Of a stretch of 64,000 nucleotides of DNA, positions 10,921-24,147 are shown piece by piece. The notes under the pieces are model-generated. The model did not search any database. It was not told the DNA's origin and saw only the letters and a program-made list of their open reading frames with translations. Position 1 is the stretch's first letter; each line of letters opens with the position of its first letter. Both the position numbers and the translations under genes were made by a program. The stretch covers positions 7,461,001-7,525,000 of the forward strand of contig JANTQA010000036.1 in the NCBI GenBank assembly GCA_027625915.1. Reading direction: 5' to 3'. This DNA is from Anaeramoeba flamelloides. Its lineage: Eukaryota; Metamonada; Anaeramoebidae.

Positions 10921-13900
10921 ATGATTTTTGATCTTATATTTTTAAAATCAATTCGAAAAATTTTAGAATCAAGATCTATTGGGCTATTTGTAAGAGTAAT
11001 CAAATTATTATTTGAAACGACAATCAAAGGAATATCGAATTATTTTAATATTAATTCGCTTTTTTCTAATAATACAAATACCAACAACACCAACTCGACC
11101 ACATATAACAACACCAACTCGACTAACACGACCACGACCACAACAACGAACAGCACCGTTACCAACAACAACAATAATAACAACAGTAAACATTTGGGAA
11201 AGCAGGAGCTTTATAATTTAAAAAAAAAAATTAGAGAAAATATTAAAAAGATTTTTTCTCAATACAAGTCATTGATTAACATTTTATGTGAAGCAAATTT
11301 TAAATTTATTACGAATCAATTTTTCCAATTACTTCAGAAAACCATTGATAACAAACCGGATTTAATATTTTTTTCAATGAAGTTTTTATCTTTGGAAGTG
11401 AACACGCCCTATGGATTAGAATTGAGTACAAAATTTTTGACCATAATTGAAAAAATTTTTCAAGGGATTAATAATAAAAAATTAAAATCCAAATTTGCAA
11501 TCACTTGCTCAGAAATTATTGAAAGGCCAGCTTATGAAAAAAAATTTATTGATTTGGATTATACCTTATGGCATCATAATTTGGAATCGCTTTATTCGTT
11601 AAGTTTGGATTTAATTAATGATCGAAAAACTTTAATATCCGGCTTAAAATTAGGCACATCTATAATTTGTTCATCGAATAGACAGCTGAGCGAAAAAAGT
11701 AAAAACGACCTATTACCTTTATGTTTAAAATTATTAAAAGAAAAAAACAACCCTTTCATTGAAATTAAATGTTTAACAAATTTACTTTTTAGTTATTTGA
11801 ATCCAAAAAATTTACAAAACGTGAAAAAGGAAGAAATTATTTTAATAATTGATAAAATAACTTTAAAATTATTTTCTTTAAAAAAAAAAAAAATATCCAA
11901 ATTTTTGATTGAAAATAACATTTACTTGGAATTGAATCATTTCTTTTTAATATTAGCTAAATGGGACTTAATATATTTAATGAATAACATTATCTTCCAA
12001 TTAAATAATACTAAATCTTCTTCCCAATCCCCAGAAAATTATTTAATTATTGTACAATGCTTATATATCATTTTTAAAGAGGGTATTTCGAAAATAGAAT
12101 TAAATAATAAGGATCAAAATAATATAAATTTTTATAAATCTTTATCATTATATCAATTACAGGCATCTAACATTATTATAAATGCCTTTCACTTTGTTAA
12201 TACTATTTGTATCCAATATTTACAATTTTACAATAAGCCAGATCTAAATAATATTTTGAAAAATAATCAACAAATAGGAAATTTAATAATTAATTCAATT
12301 GACCATCAAACCGTAGAATTAAATAATAATAAAACAACTCATAATAGCAGTAACAGTAATAAAAAAGAAGGTAATAAAAATAATGATCAAGAAAAAATAA
12401 TTAATACAAACCAAAAGAATATTTCAAAAATTCATACTAATATTAAAAAACTAAATTCCAATAATAATAATAAAAATAATAATAATAATATTAATAATAA
12501 CCGAGAAAATAAAATCCGTTCTAATAGCAATAAAAATGTCAATAGAAGTAATTGTAATGAAGATTTAAACAATAGTAACGGTTTAATTGAATATAATGAA
12601 CAATTAATATACTTTGATTTATTAAAGTTAATCCTGAAAAGCATTCCAAAGATCGTGGAGCTAAACTTAGAAATGATTGATTTACTATGTAAATACACTT
12701 TTCATCGAGACAAATCAATTAGTATAATTTGTGAAAAAACCATAATAAAAACAATCAAATATAAACCAAATTTAAGAAAGATCATTATAATCAAATATTG
12801 TGAATTTATTTTTTCGATCTCAAGAGAAAGATCATTAAAAATAATTCTCAAAGCAATAAAAAAATTAAATAAACTAATTGTCATTTGGATAAATTGTTTA
12901 AATAATAATGATGATCAAACAAATAAATATTTAATTAAAGAAAAAAATTCTAATCATAAAAATTATCAAATAAAAAATAATAATTTTTTTAAAAAATTGG
13001 AATCTATTTTAATATTTTTTCTAATGGATATCAATTTAAAATTAAGAATAAAAACTTATAAATTATTAGAAGAATTAAGAGAGTTAGATAATTTATTAAA
13101 TAATAATATGAATAGCAATATGAATAGCAATATGAATAATAATTATAATATCAACAATAATAATAATGATTACAATAACAGTGGTAATAAGAGCGAGAAT
13201 AACAACAAAAAGAACAAAAAGAACAAGAACAAGAACAAGAACAAGAACAAGAACAATGATAGTAATAAAATCAATAAAAAGAATAAAAATTATAAAAGAT
13301 TAATTGATGTTTTGGAAAGAATTGATCAAGATATAGATTTGAACAAAATTTTATTTAATACTTTCAATGATAATTGTAAAATATTATCTGTGCCAATTTT
13401 ATCCAAGTTTATGATTGGTCAAAAAAAAAAAATTAATCAATTTACCAATTTAATTGGGTATGATTTGTTAATAAGTAATAAAATTGATGGATATGAATGG
13501 TGGATTAGATTTTTAATTGAAATAATAAACTATTTATTAAAATATTCAAAAAAATTTGCCCAATATTTATTAACAAATGGTTATAAGGAATTTAATTTAA
13601 GAATTCATCCATTGTTAGACATTTATAAATACAACAATTTCCAGTCTGATTTATTTCGATTAAAAATATCAGAGTGGAAGTTTTGTTGTTCTTCTGTTTT
13701 TTCTTCAAAAAGTTATTTATTTAATAATAATTCCCATAAGCCCCAATTAAATGAATTAATAAACCAAATGTTACCAATATTAATAGAATGCGAAAATGAT
13801 TATTTTTTAGAAACTATAGTTTCTTCAATTTCCCAAATTCTACCCGGACTAATTATTGATTTTGCAAAATCAATTAATAAGAATAATAACAAATACAACG

Positions 13901-16069
13901 ACGACGACAATAGCAATACCAGTAATAGCAATGATAATAGCAATGATAATAAAAATGACAATAGCAGCGGTAACAATAATAATTCCAATACCAATAATCA
14001 AAATTCAAATAATAATCAAAATTCGAATAATAGCCCAAGTAAAGCCAATAATAATTATAATTTTACAAAATTTTTATCACCCAAAAAAAAATCTGATAAG
14101 CAATCAATTTTTTTACAAAAAAATAAATTAATTATTTCAATAATTACAATATATCGATTGATCATTTCCAAAATGGAAAAAAAACAATTTTTACATCTAA
14201 CCAAATTAAAAGACCATTTACTTATTTATTTGGATGATTTGTATGAATTTTTGCAATTGCCAATCAAGCACAACCAATTTTTAAATTTAATTATCATCAG
14301 ATACAATTATTGTTTATTTATTAAGAAGATCGCAGAAATTAGTTATAATTCAGGCAAGCCATTATCAATCAAATTGAGGCAAAAATTATTTTTACAAATG
14401 CTCGAGCTTTGTGGTATTGGGCAAAAGGCAGAATTCAAAAAAAATGAAGAATTGAAGCAAATAGTGAAAATTAGTTTTGAAAAGTTCAAAAAGCATAAAG
14501 ACAGCAGGAAAAATCAATTACAATTTAAAAAAAAGTATTTAAAATATCGTAATTCGGTTGAATTTGTTGCACTCCAATGCATATCTTCATTACTGTTAGG
14601 TCCCTGTTTTTATGATTCGATAATCAACCCCGATGGTATCGTGTTTTGTTGGATTAATCAATTGTTACAAACAGAGGATTTGAATATTCGCAAAATTGGA
14701 CCCAAATGTTTAAAAAATTTCTTTAGAAATAATTCCAAGCAATTAATTCAAATTTATTTAGATTTCAGTTATTCTCCAATTAAATTAATTTCAATACCGT
14801 ATACCAATATTATCATCAAATCCATTCTAAAGAACATTATTCAATTAGAACAAGTCGAAATCATTTATTTTATAATTTCAAACATTAATACTTTAAATAA
14901 GAAATTACAAAAAAATATTTCAATTTTATTAAAGAACTTTAATGAAAATATTCTGTTGAAAAGTTTTGAATCAAACAATAACCAAATCAATTCATTAATT
15001 TATAATAAAAAAAAAGCAGTTTTCCAAAAAATTTTAAATTTTTTTTGGAATTTCCCAATATTACAGAACCAAAAAAATATTCAATTTCAAATATCCGATT
15101 TATTTGCTAATTATTATTACAATTATAGTAATATTATTTGTAAAAATTTGTTTAATAGATACATGTCCTTAGAAAATCATAAAGACCAATTAACTCAGAA
15201 CTCTACATATTTTATTAAACAAAATATCTTGATTTCAATAAACCCTTGGATTAAGAAATTGTCTTATAACCGCGGAAATTTGAATTCAGTAAAAGAATTT
15301 AATAATATTTTGGAGGATCTTTTTGAGATCACAACGGAAGATTCAAATATTTTTGAAAAATTAATTGAAAAAATTTGGAAAAATTTGTCATTGCAAATTG
15401 AAAATTGCCTTGCAATAATAGAATTTTTAATTTCAACGGGAATATGGTTCCCAATAAATAACTATTTATTGATAACTAAAAAAATTGTCTTATATATTTT
15501 CCAATCTAATCCCAGAGTCATTGAAATCATTTTAAATGAAATAAATTTGGTAGTGGATGAAGACTCAATCTTATTAAAAAGTAATTTTAGTAACAATAGT
15601 TTACGAAATAGTATCAAAATTAATGATATTGAGAGTAATAATAATAATGAAAATGGAAACGAGGTAAATACTAATAATATAGAAAATAAAGATACAGATA
15701 ATACAAAAAGTAATGTGAAAAATAATTCGTTAATTAAAAATAAAAAAAGTAATAATAATAAAATGAATTTAAATATTGATCTTAAAAACATACAACCTAG
15801 TAAAGAAGGAAAGGAAAAAGAGAAGATGGAGGATAAGGAAAAGGAAAAGGAAAAGGAAAAGGAAAAGGAAAAGGAAAGGGAAAAGGGAAAGGAAAAAGAA
15901 AAGGAAAAGGAAAAGGAAAAGAGAAAGGGAAAAGGAGAGAGGAAAAGGAAAGGAAAGGAAAAGGGAAAAGATAAAGGGAAAGATAAAGGAAAGGGGAAGA
16001 TAAAAGGAAAGGGAAAAGATAAAAAAAATGTAAAAAAAAAAGAAAAAAAAAAAAAATTAAAAAGTAATT

Positions 16070-16100
<31 letters not shown>

Positions 16101-19100
16101 CGAAAATGTTCCACATGTATTATCTTCTTCCCAAGATGTATTACTATCACCAAGAACAATCATCCCTTATGAAGGGTTTGGCTTTGTTCAAAAAATTTAT
16201 ATTAAAAGAAGAAATTCACAAATAAATATTAAAAAAATTAAAAAAAAAAAAACAAAAACAAACAAAATTAGAAAAAAGAAAAGAAAAAAAAAAGACAAAA
16301 ATAGCAAAGAAAGCCAAAAGAATAATATTGATTCAACTATTTTGAATGAATCTAATTTTTCATTGTTACAATTAAACAAAAAAAAAATTATAAACAATAT
16401 TAAAAAAAATAATTTCCCCAATAATAGTAATATCAGCAATAATAACAATAACAATATCAGTGGTAACAACGATCGTAATAATCAACAAAATAATCAAAAT
16501 AATTACAATCATAATTCAAAAAAATATAATAATGTAAAATTTTCACCATCATCTAAGAAATCGAAATTTAATAATAATAAAAATAATAATTCAATCACAA
16601 ATCAAACGAATTTTTTTATTTCGATAAGTAGAATGCATATCGGTATAATTTTACTCAGCGAACTGATCATAAAAATCAAAAATAAAAAAATTTTGTTGCC
16701 GTATGTACCTTTTATTTTACATATTGTCTTTTTATTTTTAGATCATCCATCAAAAATTGTAATAAGGCATTGTAAAACTATTTTGATTAATTTAATTATA
16801 ATCTTTGATTATAATATTGATAACGTTAATAACGTTAATAACGTTGATAACATTAACGAATTGATTGAATTTATCAATAATTATAATTTAGATTCCATTT
16901 GGAAAAATACAAGCAATGGGAAATTAATTGTACTAATAAATAGAATTATTAATCATTTCCAAATTATTGAACCAAATATTAAAAATAAGTGGCGACAGGA
17001 AGCCATTCGATGGGGGACTTCGGAATTATATGATAATGAAAATTTTAAATCCTATTTTATTATTTTAGACAAATCCTTGTTTTTATATTCAAAGCTAATT
17101 GAGACAACTAATAATAGCGATACTAATAAATTAATCCATTCAATATTTCAAAACTATTTAATTTCAATCAAGCAAACCAAATTAAAAACAAATTTGTTAT
17201 TAATTCGAATTAAATTAATAAAGATTTTGAACCAATTAATGCAAATAAATCCCAGTTTAAAAGAAGTATTCAAAATATTTTGGGCAAGTGTTTGCTTATT
17301 ATTAAATAACACTGATATTCAAATAGGGAAAATACTTTTAAAAAACATTGAAATGTGCTTTGACAAAATAGAAAACAATGAAGAGCAAATTAATAAATTG
17401 CTTTTAAATAAACCAAGCGACTGGGATAATTTAAATAACATTAATATTCATCAAAATATTAACCAATTAAACTTAATAAAATTAATATCCCCATTTATTT
17501 GCAATTCCAAAACCTTTTTCCAATCAATAAAAATTATTTCACAATTAATTATAAATCCGAAATTTAAAAAATTCCTCGGTAATAACCCAATTGAAATAAT
17601 ATTATATTCCCTAGTGTCGTTTTTAACAATATTTACAAACCAAATACATAATTCCTCAAAAAAGATCTTGAATTCTTTAAAATTTAAACCTAATTTAATT
17701 TTGACCCAATTGTTAGATTTCAGTATGAATTTCAATTATCCTAATATTCAAAATTTATTAAATAATTATATAAATAACAAGTATTTATCAAAAAGAACGT
17801 TTCTTATCGAAATTAAAAAATTATTTTCAAAACTATTCTTCCCGAAATATACTGCCTTTACTTTAAATTTTTTTCTCAATTATTTAGTCGACGGCATAAA
17901 TGAATTCCAAAACGATAATTTATTAATATTAAATATATTTTTTGAAAACATTGATTTATCACTGAAAAAAAATTTGGGCGTGAAACAAAATTTAATTGGT
18001 AAAGTGGTCAAAATTTGTAATTTACGGCATCACCAAGAAATCGTAAAATTGTTAGGATCTTCTATTCGCGGCGCAGATTTGTCCAACATTAAATTAAACT
18101 ATTTCAATTTCCCCATAACTGTCAAAAAAAAAAGACAAACTTTACTTTTTGATAAATCTAATTCAAATATAGAATTAAACAATCATATCAAATTAAATTC
18201 GATGAGAAAACCAAATAAGAGCTTTTCATTGAAGGATTCCTCTTCCCAAAGTGATATTAATTTTGATTTTAAAAAAAACGAACTAAGTAAATTTGATGTG
18301 CAGAAGGAATTAGAATTCCAATTGCAAAACCAAAGAATTCAAGATGAAATTGATGATCAAATAGTTTATTTGTTATCTAAATTGGTATTAAATAACCATT
18401 TTAAAAATAATAATAATAATAATAATGAGAATATAACTGATGAGAATAATGATAATAAGTTAGAGTTTGGTAATAAAAATAAAATGTTTTTAGAAACTGA
18501 TCCAGAATCTGAAATTGATTCAATTTCTAAAACTTATTTAATAATGAAGGTTAATATCCCAACTAAAAAGGAATTTGAAGATTCATTAACTTTATCTCAA
18601 TTATCAACAATGTCTTTATTAAATAAATTAAAGGATTTGGAGGATTTGGAGGGTTCAGATTCTGATTTTCAAAAAAAATTACTATCCTCCAATTCTTCTG
18701 GTTCTGGTTCGGGTTCGGATTCTGGTTCGGGCTCGGGTTATTCTTTTGATACTTCTGATTCCATGCTAACTGATTCTTCAGATGACCATGATGCCAAAGA
18801 AGACAGGAATAAAAAATTGAACGATAAAAGAGGGAAGGAAAGTATTGCTACAGTATCAAAAAAAGTAAAAGATTGGAAAAAAAATAAAGAAAATTATGGA
18901 AGTAACAAAAATAAGAATTCCGTAAATTTAAATTTAGGGAAACGATCTTTAGAATTGAATATAAGTAATACCAAAACAAAAAATAATAATTCATCGAATA
19001 AGGCAAGGCAAATGGATTACGAACAATTTCAACAAATCCAAATAGAGGTGCAAAACAAGGTAAGGATATGGTCACGTGCGAAAAGGAAAAAACTTACACA

Positions 19101-19758
19101 TAATAATGCACAAATAACGCAAATTTACAACCACAGCGTGGTATTATATCGCATCTTCATCGTAGAATATTTGTTTACTTTGCAGATTATTAATTCTTTA
19201 TTCCAGGTCGATTTCTCGAGATACATTTTCCAACAATTTATGATCAATTCGGAATTATTTCAACAGCAACTGTTCTTATTAGCCTACGAAGAAACAGACG
19301 ATAAAAGGTATATGCAAATACAACAAAAAATATATTTAACAAAAAAAAATAACATTAAAACACTCGAGACTTGGAAAACTGAGATCCAAAATGTTACTTT
19401 ACAAATAGATAAAATTAGAATCACCTATTTAGGCAAAATGAGAGCAACGATAGATTCGATCGAAATGGTTAAAAATAAAAATAAAAATCTCAAATTTGAT
19501 AAAAAAATGTTAGAAATGATCGAAAACCAATTATGTACCTCAATTGTAGACCAACAAAAATTTTTAATCAAATTCTTGCTTGAAATTACTAGAATGGCTC
19601 TAATAATAAATGATATCATCCCTGTGTTTCTTCCAGATCTGGATTCAGATACTTTAACACAAAATTGTGAAAAGTTAATTCATAACTCTGAAATTTTGAA
19701 AAATAAATTAGAAAATAGAGAAAGAGAAATTAGATTCAATACAACAGAATTCCATTAA
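10921..19758 (+). CDS. Furry/Tao3/Mor2 cell-morphogenesis protein, main exon
   Basis: This 2945-codon exon encodes most of a huge HEAT-like-repeat scaffold of the Furry (FRY, FRYL), yeast Tao3, fission-yeast Mor2 and plant-type family. Members support NDR/LATS kinases in polarity and cell shape; that role is known of the family, not visible here. With exons 1-3 the protein is about 3051 residues, close to human FRY (about 3000). Recognisable blocks: VEFVALQCISSLLLGPCF near exon residue 1215 (FRY has ALKAMSAVLCCGPVF); HIGIILLSELIIKI...VFLFLDHPSKIVIRHCKTIL near 1905 (FRY NIAVILLTDLII...FDH..EVYEHCKRLL); WRQEAIRWGTSELY near 2022; and a C-terminal helical region with VLYRIFIVEYLFTLQIINSLF near 2741. 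Long Asn runs and a Lys/Glu tract (about 15800-16090) interrupt it. The ATG at 10921 follows a splice acceptor and is probably not the start. Confidence 0.8.
15804..16100 (+). repeat. Polypurine tract (GAAAAG-type) inside the Furry exon
   Basis: For about 300 bases the plus strand is almost only A and G, dominated by AAGGAA/AAGGAAA units, ending in an A-run at about 16077-16099. It encodes alternating Lys-Glu then Lys-Gly residues. The reading frame stays open throughout. Confidence 0.85.
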
Positions 19759-19796
19759 ATTTTGTTAATAATTATTCTTGGTTTTTTTTTTTTTGT

Positions 19797-19915
19797 TGTT
19801 GTTGCTGCTGCTGCTTTTGCTTTTGCTTTTGCTTTTGCTTTTGCTTTTGCTTTTGCTTTTGCTTTTGCTTTTGCTTTTGCTTTTGCTTTTGCTTTTGCTT
19901 TTGCTTTTGTTTGCA
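19797..19915. repeat. (TTTTGC)n microsatellite just after the Furry stop
   Basis: A GTTGCTGCTGCTGC lead-in is followed by about 16 nearly perfect TTTTGC units starting near 19812, within 60 bases of the Furry stop codon, so it lies in the likely 3' UTR. The frames running through it on both strands (Phe-Ala or Lys-Ala repeats) are by-products. Confidence 0.85.
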
Positions 19916-21186
19916 GTAAAGTAATAATTTTATATTTGTGCAAAATAATCAAAATTATACCGATGTTTTATTATTCTCTGTTATAAATTAAATTTGAATT
20001 TTTACAACAAAAAGTTAATGTGAAAATTTTTCGAGTTTGACAGTTCAATTCTTTTTTTTTTTGAGAAAAAACTTTTGTTAAGAATTAAAAAGAAAATTTT
20101 TTTTTTACTTTAATTTTGTTAACAAAATAGTATTGTTATTAAATAATAATGAAATTTTAATTTTAATTCATCATTTTAATGCTCTTTGTTATTTTATTTT
20201 TTTTATTTTTTATTTTTTTTTTTTAATGTATTGGTAATAGTATTCTTAGTAGGGTAATTGAACAATTATTTAAATATTTCCTGAATTGTAAAAAGATATT
20301 TTTTGATAATTTTAATTTTCAATTAGGCTGAAATCTGTATTATTTTGATCATCAATATTATATGATTTCAATTTTATTAAATACTTTTACTGATTTATTT
20401 TTAAAATTTTTAAGCATGCTTTTGATCGTCTGTTTTAAATAGGAAAAATATATATCAAACTAATAAAAAAAAAATAAAACTTATTAAATTTTACTAAAGC
20501 CCCAATAAAGAAATAAATATTTGGAAAATATGTTCTTTTTATGAATTAAAATAATATGGAAACAAAATAAATACCTAAATAATTTGAAAAACTTTCAAAG
20601 TTGGAAATTTTTTATTGTTTTCGAGAATTCAAAAGAATTGAGGAAGATCTAAATTTTTGCTTCAATTCTTTCAAATTCTAGAAAACCTAACATTAGTTTT
20701 TTTTAAATTTAAGAAATAATGGGAAATTTGAAGAAATTTTCTTTTAATTTCCGAAATTAAAAAAAACTAGGCACTTAACCACACTATACGAGGATACTAC
20801 AAAAATATCAAAAATGAAATTTTTAACTTTAAAATATAAAATTATTTAAAATTGAAATCAATTGAAACTTTTCTCAAATTTAGAACTTTTAAAAATGTAC
20901 TAAATAGAAACTCATATGTTTAAAAAAAAATATAAATAGAACACATTGAAAAAAAAAAGAAAATTGTAATAATGTGATTATTGCACTCAATATAGGAAAA
21001 TATAAAACATTTCATTTGATACTGTGAAAGATATAAATTTATCAGAATCAAATGGAAAAAAAAATGGGGCAATTCTAAATAAGAAACTATTTGAAAAGGT
21101 TATCCTTAGAAAAAAATAACAGAAACCCCTTAAGATGAGGTGTCAAAATTCTGAAATATATTGTTCTTGTTTATTTATTTATTGTG

Positions 21187-21946
21187 AGAAAGGAGTAATC
21201 GAAGACAATTTACTAAATAAAAAAGAGAAAATAATTAAAACATTAAAGTAAAAAAATATTATATCATTTACATGACCAAATTAAAAATTAGTGGCGTCCT
21301 GAAAATGTATTTTTATTGTCACGAATTTTTCACCACAACTCTCAAATGAATAGAAAACTTAACATTATAAGGAAAAAGTAATAATAAAAAATTGAAAAAA
21401 AAAAAAAAACTTTAAATAGTTATAAATATATAAATTCAGATACCCTGTGCTCTATTCTTAGAGATAATGTTTGAGTTTTTTTTAATTTAAAAAAATTGGG
21501 TAAAATCTTTGATTTTGCTTATTTATTTTGAATTAAAATAAACCTAACGACAGTGGAATACCAATTATTAATCACAGATTGTAGAATTTTTATCTGTATT
21601 GGTAATCTTTCTATTGGGTTTTTGTCCGCTGTTATATTCTGAGAATATGTTGTTAAGTTCCACCAAGTGCCTATCTTTTTTTTAATTTAAGAAATTAAAA
21701 GAAAATTTAAGAAATTATCTTTTAATACTTAAAAAAAAAAAACTGCTCTTAGGTTTTCCAGAATTCGAAAGAATTTAGTAAAGTCAAGTATTTTATCGGA
21801 TTTTTGCTAAGCATATGTATTCCAGGCAGTGAATATGTTTTTCGTTTGGTTATGAAAATGAAATTATTCTTTTTTATTGATATTCTAATTAATTTTCTTC
21901 GTCTTTTTTTTATTTGATAAAATTCACATTAATTACTCCTTTCTCT
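21187..21946. repeat. Terminal-inverted-repeat element of the B family
   Basis: It starts AGAAAGGAGTAAT and ends with the inverted ATTACTCCTTTCTCT. The inverted similarity continues inward for about 110 bases (ATTTACATGACCAAATTAAA on the left against TTTGGTTATGAAAATG on the right). The right half also matches 1410-1746. The middle (about 21470-21800) carries partly palindromic AATTxGGTAAAATC...GATTTTGC and GAATTCGAAAGAATT blocks. Confidence 0.5.
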
Positions 21947-22435
21947 AAATAATAATAAATTAATATCTATCAATTTTAAATTTTTTAAAATTTTTTATTT
22001 TAAGATTATTTAGAGAATCTAAAAGTTTTTTACTTGATTTAAATGAATTTTTTTAATATAGCCAAAATATTTTCCAATCAATTTTTCTTAGTTAAACTCT
22101 TTTCACTCTATAAGTACTTATTATATGAATTGATTCTTTTATTTTTTATTTTTATTTTTCAGAGTATCCATTTTTTACTTCATTACCAAATTTATTACGC
22201 TAGTTTTAATTTGTTTATTTAATCTTATTTATTCAGTTTGAAGTTTATAAAAACTTTGTTGTATGTTTTTAAGTTTACTTAAATAATTTTATTTATTAAT
22301 CGTAGGATAATAAACCCCATTTCACTCAAAGGAACCCAGCCAAAAATGAAAAAGTCAATTTATTTTTAAGAATCAAAAACACTTTGATTGTTTAGAAATA
22401 TGAGAAATAATAAACTTGATATCAGAGTCGATATT

Positions 22436-23640
22436 CAGAAAGGAAAGAACTAAAGGGTTTAATAACTCTTATTTATTTTTTTAATCCCAAAGGTTATAGA
22501 GTAATTATTTACAGAAGGATCCAATTAAACCCAATAAAGAAACTTCATTAATCATCTTTACAGAGATTAGTTACCATTTTGGAAATAGTTTATTTTTTCC
22601 AATGAAATTTTCAGTCAAAAGATCATGATCCCTTTTTGTTAAGATTTCTCGATCAAATTAGAAAACTAAAAATTTGCAAAAAAAAGTTTATTTTGAAAAA
22701 AGATAACTATAAGAAAATTTAGATAGTTTATATCAATAAATAGTAAGGAAATTTTAATCTTATTTTAAAAATACAAAAAAATAAATCAAATATTTAACTA
22801 TTGGTTATCGTAAAAAATTCATCGTTTATTTTATTTTCAATATTTATCTAATTTCTTGAAATTTGAGAGATTAAACAATATTCTTTTTCAAATAATAAAA
22901 AAAAAAAAAAAACAGGGTATTTATATTTAAATATATTATTTGAAATTATTATTTTTTTTTTCTTAGAAGTAGTCATATTAATCATTTTATTAGTTTGAAA
23001 ATATTGAAAAAAAGAGAGAAATAAAAGAAAAACCCTATTGATCAATTTAATCTTTCGATTATTCCAAATTGAGGAAAAAAAATTCAATTTGGGTTATTAA
23101 TTATTGATTATAAATAATCAAATTAAAATGTATTTCTTTAGATTATCAGTTGATTTTTCCAGGTTTTTAAAAAAGTATTTTGTGAGAATTTTTAATTTAA
23201 TAGGTTGGTTTTTTTTTCTCGTATATTTTCATTTAATAATAAAAAATTGTTTTGAACTCTTCTTTAAATCAAGAAATTATATTTTTTATAAGTCTAAAAT
23301 TATTTTGTATTTTTTTTTTTGAAATTAATTCAATTTTTTAAACTGGGGTATTCATACAGAACTTAGTGGGTTCATTTTTAAATTGTATTTTTGGATACTT
23401 CCTTTACAACAAATAATACAGTTTCTTTCTTCTTACAAAGTAAATATTTTTTTTTTGAAAATTTTAAATTTCTATTGATTTTGAACTTTTTTTAAATTGA
23501 AAAAAATGGATCAGACTTTTGAAAACAATAAGTTTTTTCCGAAAAGGAATTACAAGTTTGGAATTTATAGTAATCAGATTTTTACTGGTTTTTTCAAATC
23601 AAGGTAAAGTAAATTTTTCGGGAATTTGCTATTAAATTTA
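22436..23640 (+). repeat. Dispersed 1.2-kb repeat, copy 1 (A family)
   Basis: It shares block order with 46925-48130 and 49605-50835. Examples are a TAACTCTTATTTATTTTTT start, GTCAAAAGATCA.GATCC.TTTTTGTT, TTAATCTTATTTTAAAAATAC, GGTTATTAATTATTGATTA, CCAGGTTTTTAAAAAAGTAT, TTGAACTTTTT..AAATTGA, TTTTGAAAACAATAA and a TTTGCTATTAAATTTA end. It is non-coding as far as I can see. Confidence 0.7.
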
Positions 23641-23643
23641 AGG

Positions 23644-24147
23644 TAGTGAAAAAAATACAGGACACAAAAATAATACCAGACAAGATTTTTAATTGTGAGT
23701 ATGAGTAAAAGTGTTTTGTAATTTCTCTTATTTACAATCGAATCCTTTTTATAAATCTTCAACTTTTTTAGGAACCCTATAATAAACCTACACAAAGTTC
23801 ACTAAAGTCGAATGTCTATAGAATACTCAAGTAATTGTTTGAAAAGCATAAAGTAGATCAACTTTTTTTAAAAAATAATCGGGGTTTTTTGTTGTCTCTC
23901 CCGAGCTTGGAAAATGATTATTTTTATTCATGTTTTTTGATCGATTGAATGAAGGTTTTGAACAAGAGTAATTTCATTAATCATCACTCTCATAAATGGA
24001 CGAGTTATAATTTTAAAAAGTTTGATTCATTCTTAAAAAAAAGGATTTGATTCTAAATAAAAGAAATTACAAAACTCTTTTACTCATACTCACAATTAAA
24101 AATCTTGTATGGAATTATTTTCATGTCCGGTATTTCTTTCAAGACTT
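23644..24147. mobile_element. MITE-like element, copy 1
   Basis: The left end starts TAGTGAAAAAAATACAGGACA and runs into GACAAGATTTTTAATTGTGAGTAT and TTGTAATTTCTCTTATTTA. The right end is the degraded reverse complement (AAATAAAAGAAATTACAAAA, then ACTCACAATTAAAAATCTTG, then GTCCGGTATTTCTTTC). The inverted repeats are about 100 bases and the whole is about 500 bases, with no coding capacity. It abuts the end of the 1.2-kb repeat. Confidence 0.75.

Noticed and set aside
10921-10923. ATG at 10921 as the Furry start codon
   Set aside because: It directly follows an AG acceptor, and the FRY-like N-terminal residues continue in phase in exons at 4168-4775.
15462-16163. Phe/Ser-rich minus-strand open frame of 233 codons
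   Set aside because: It is the complement of the Lys/Glu polypurine tract of Furry and has no independent support.
19755-19986. Lys-Ala and Phe-Ala repeat proteins on the two strands
   Set aside because: Both are readings of the TTTTGC microsatellite.
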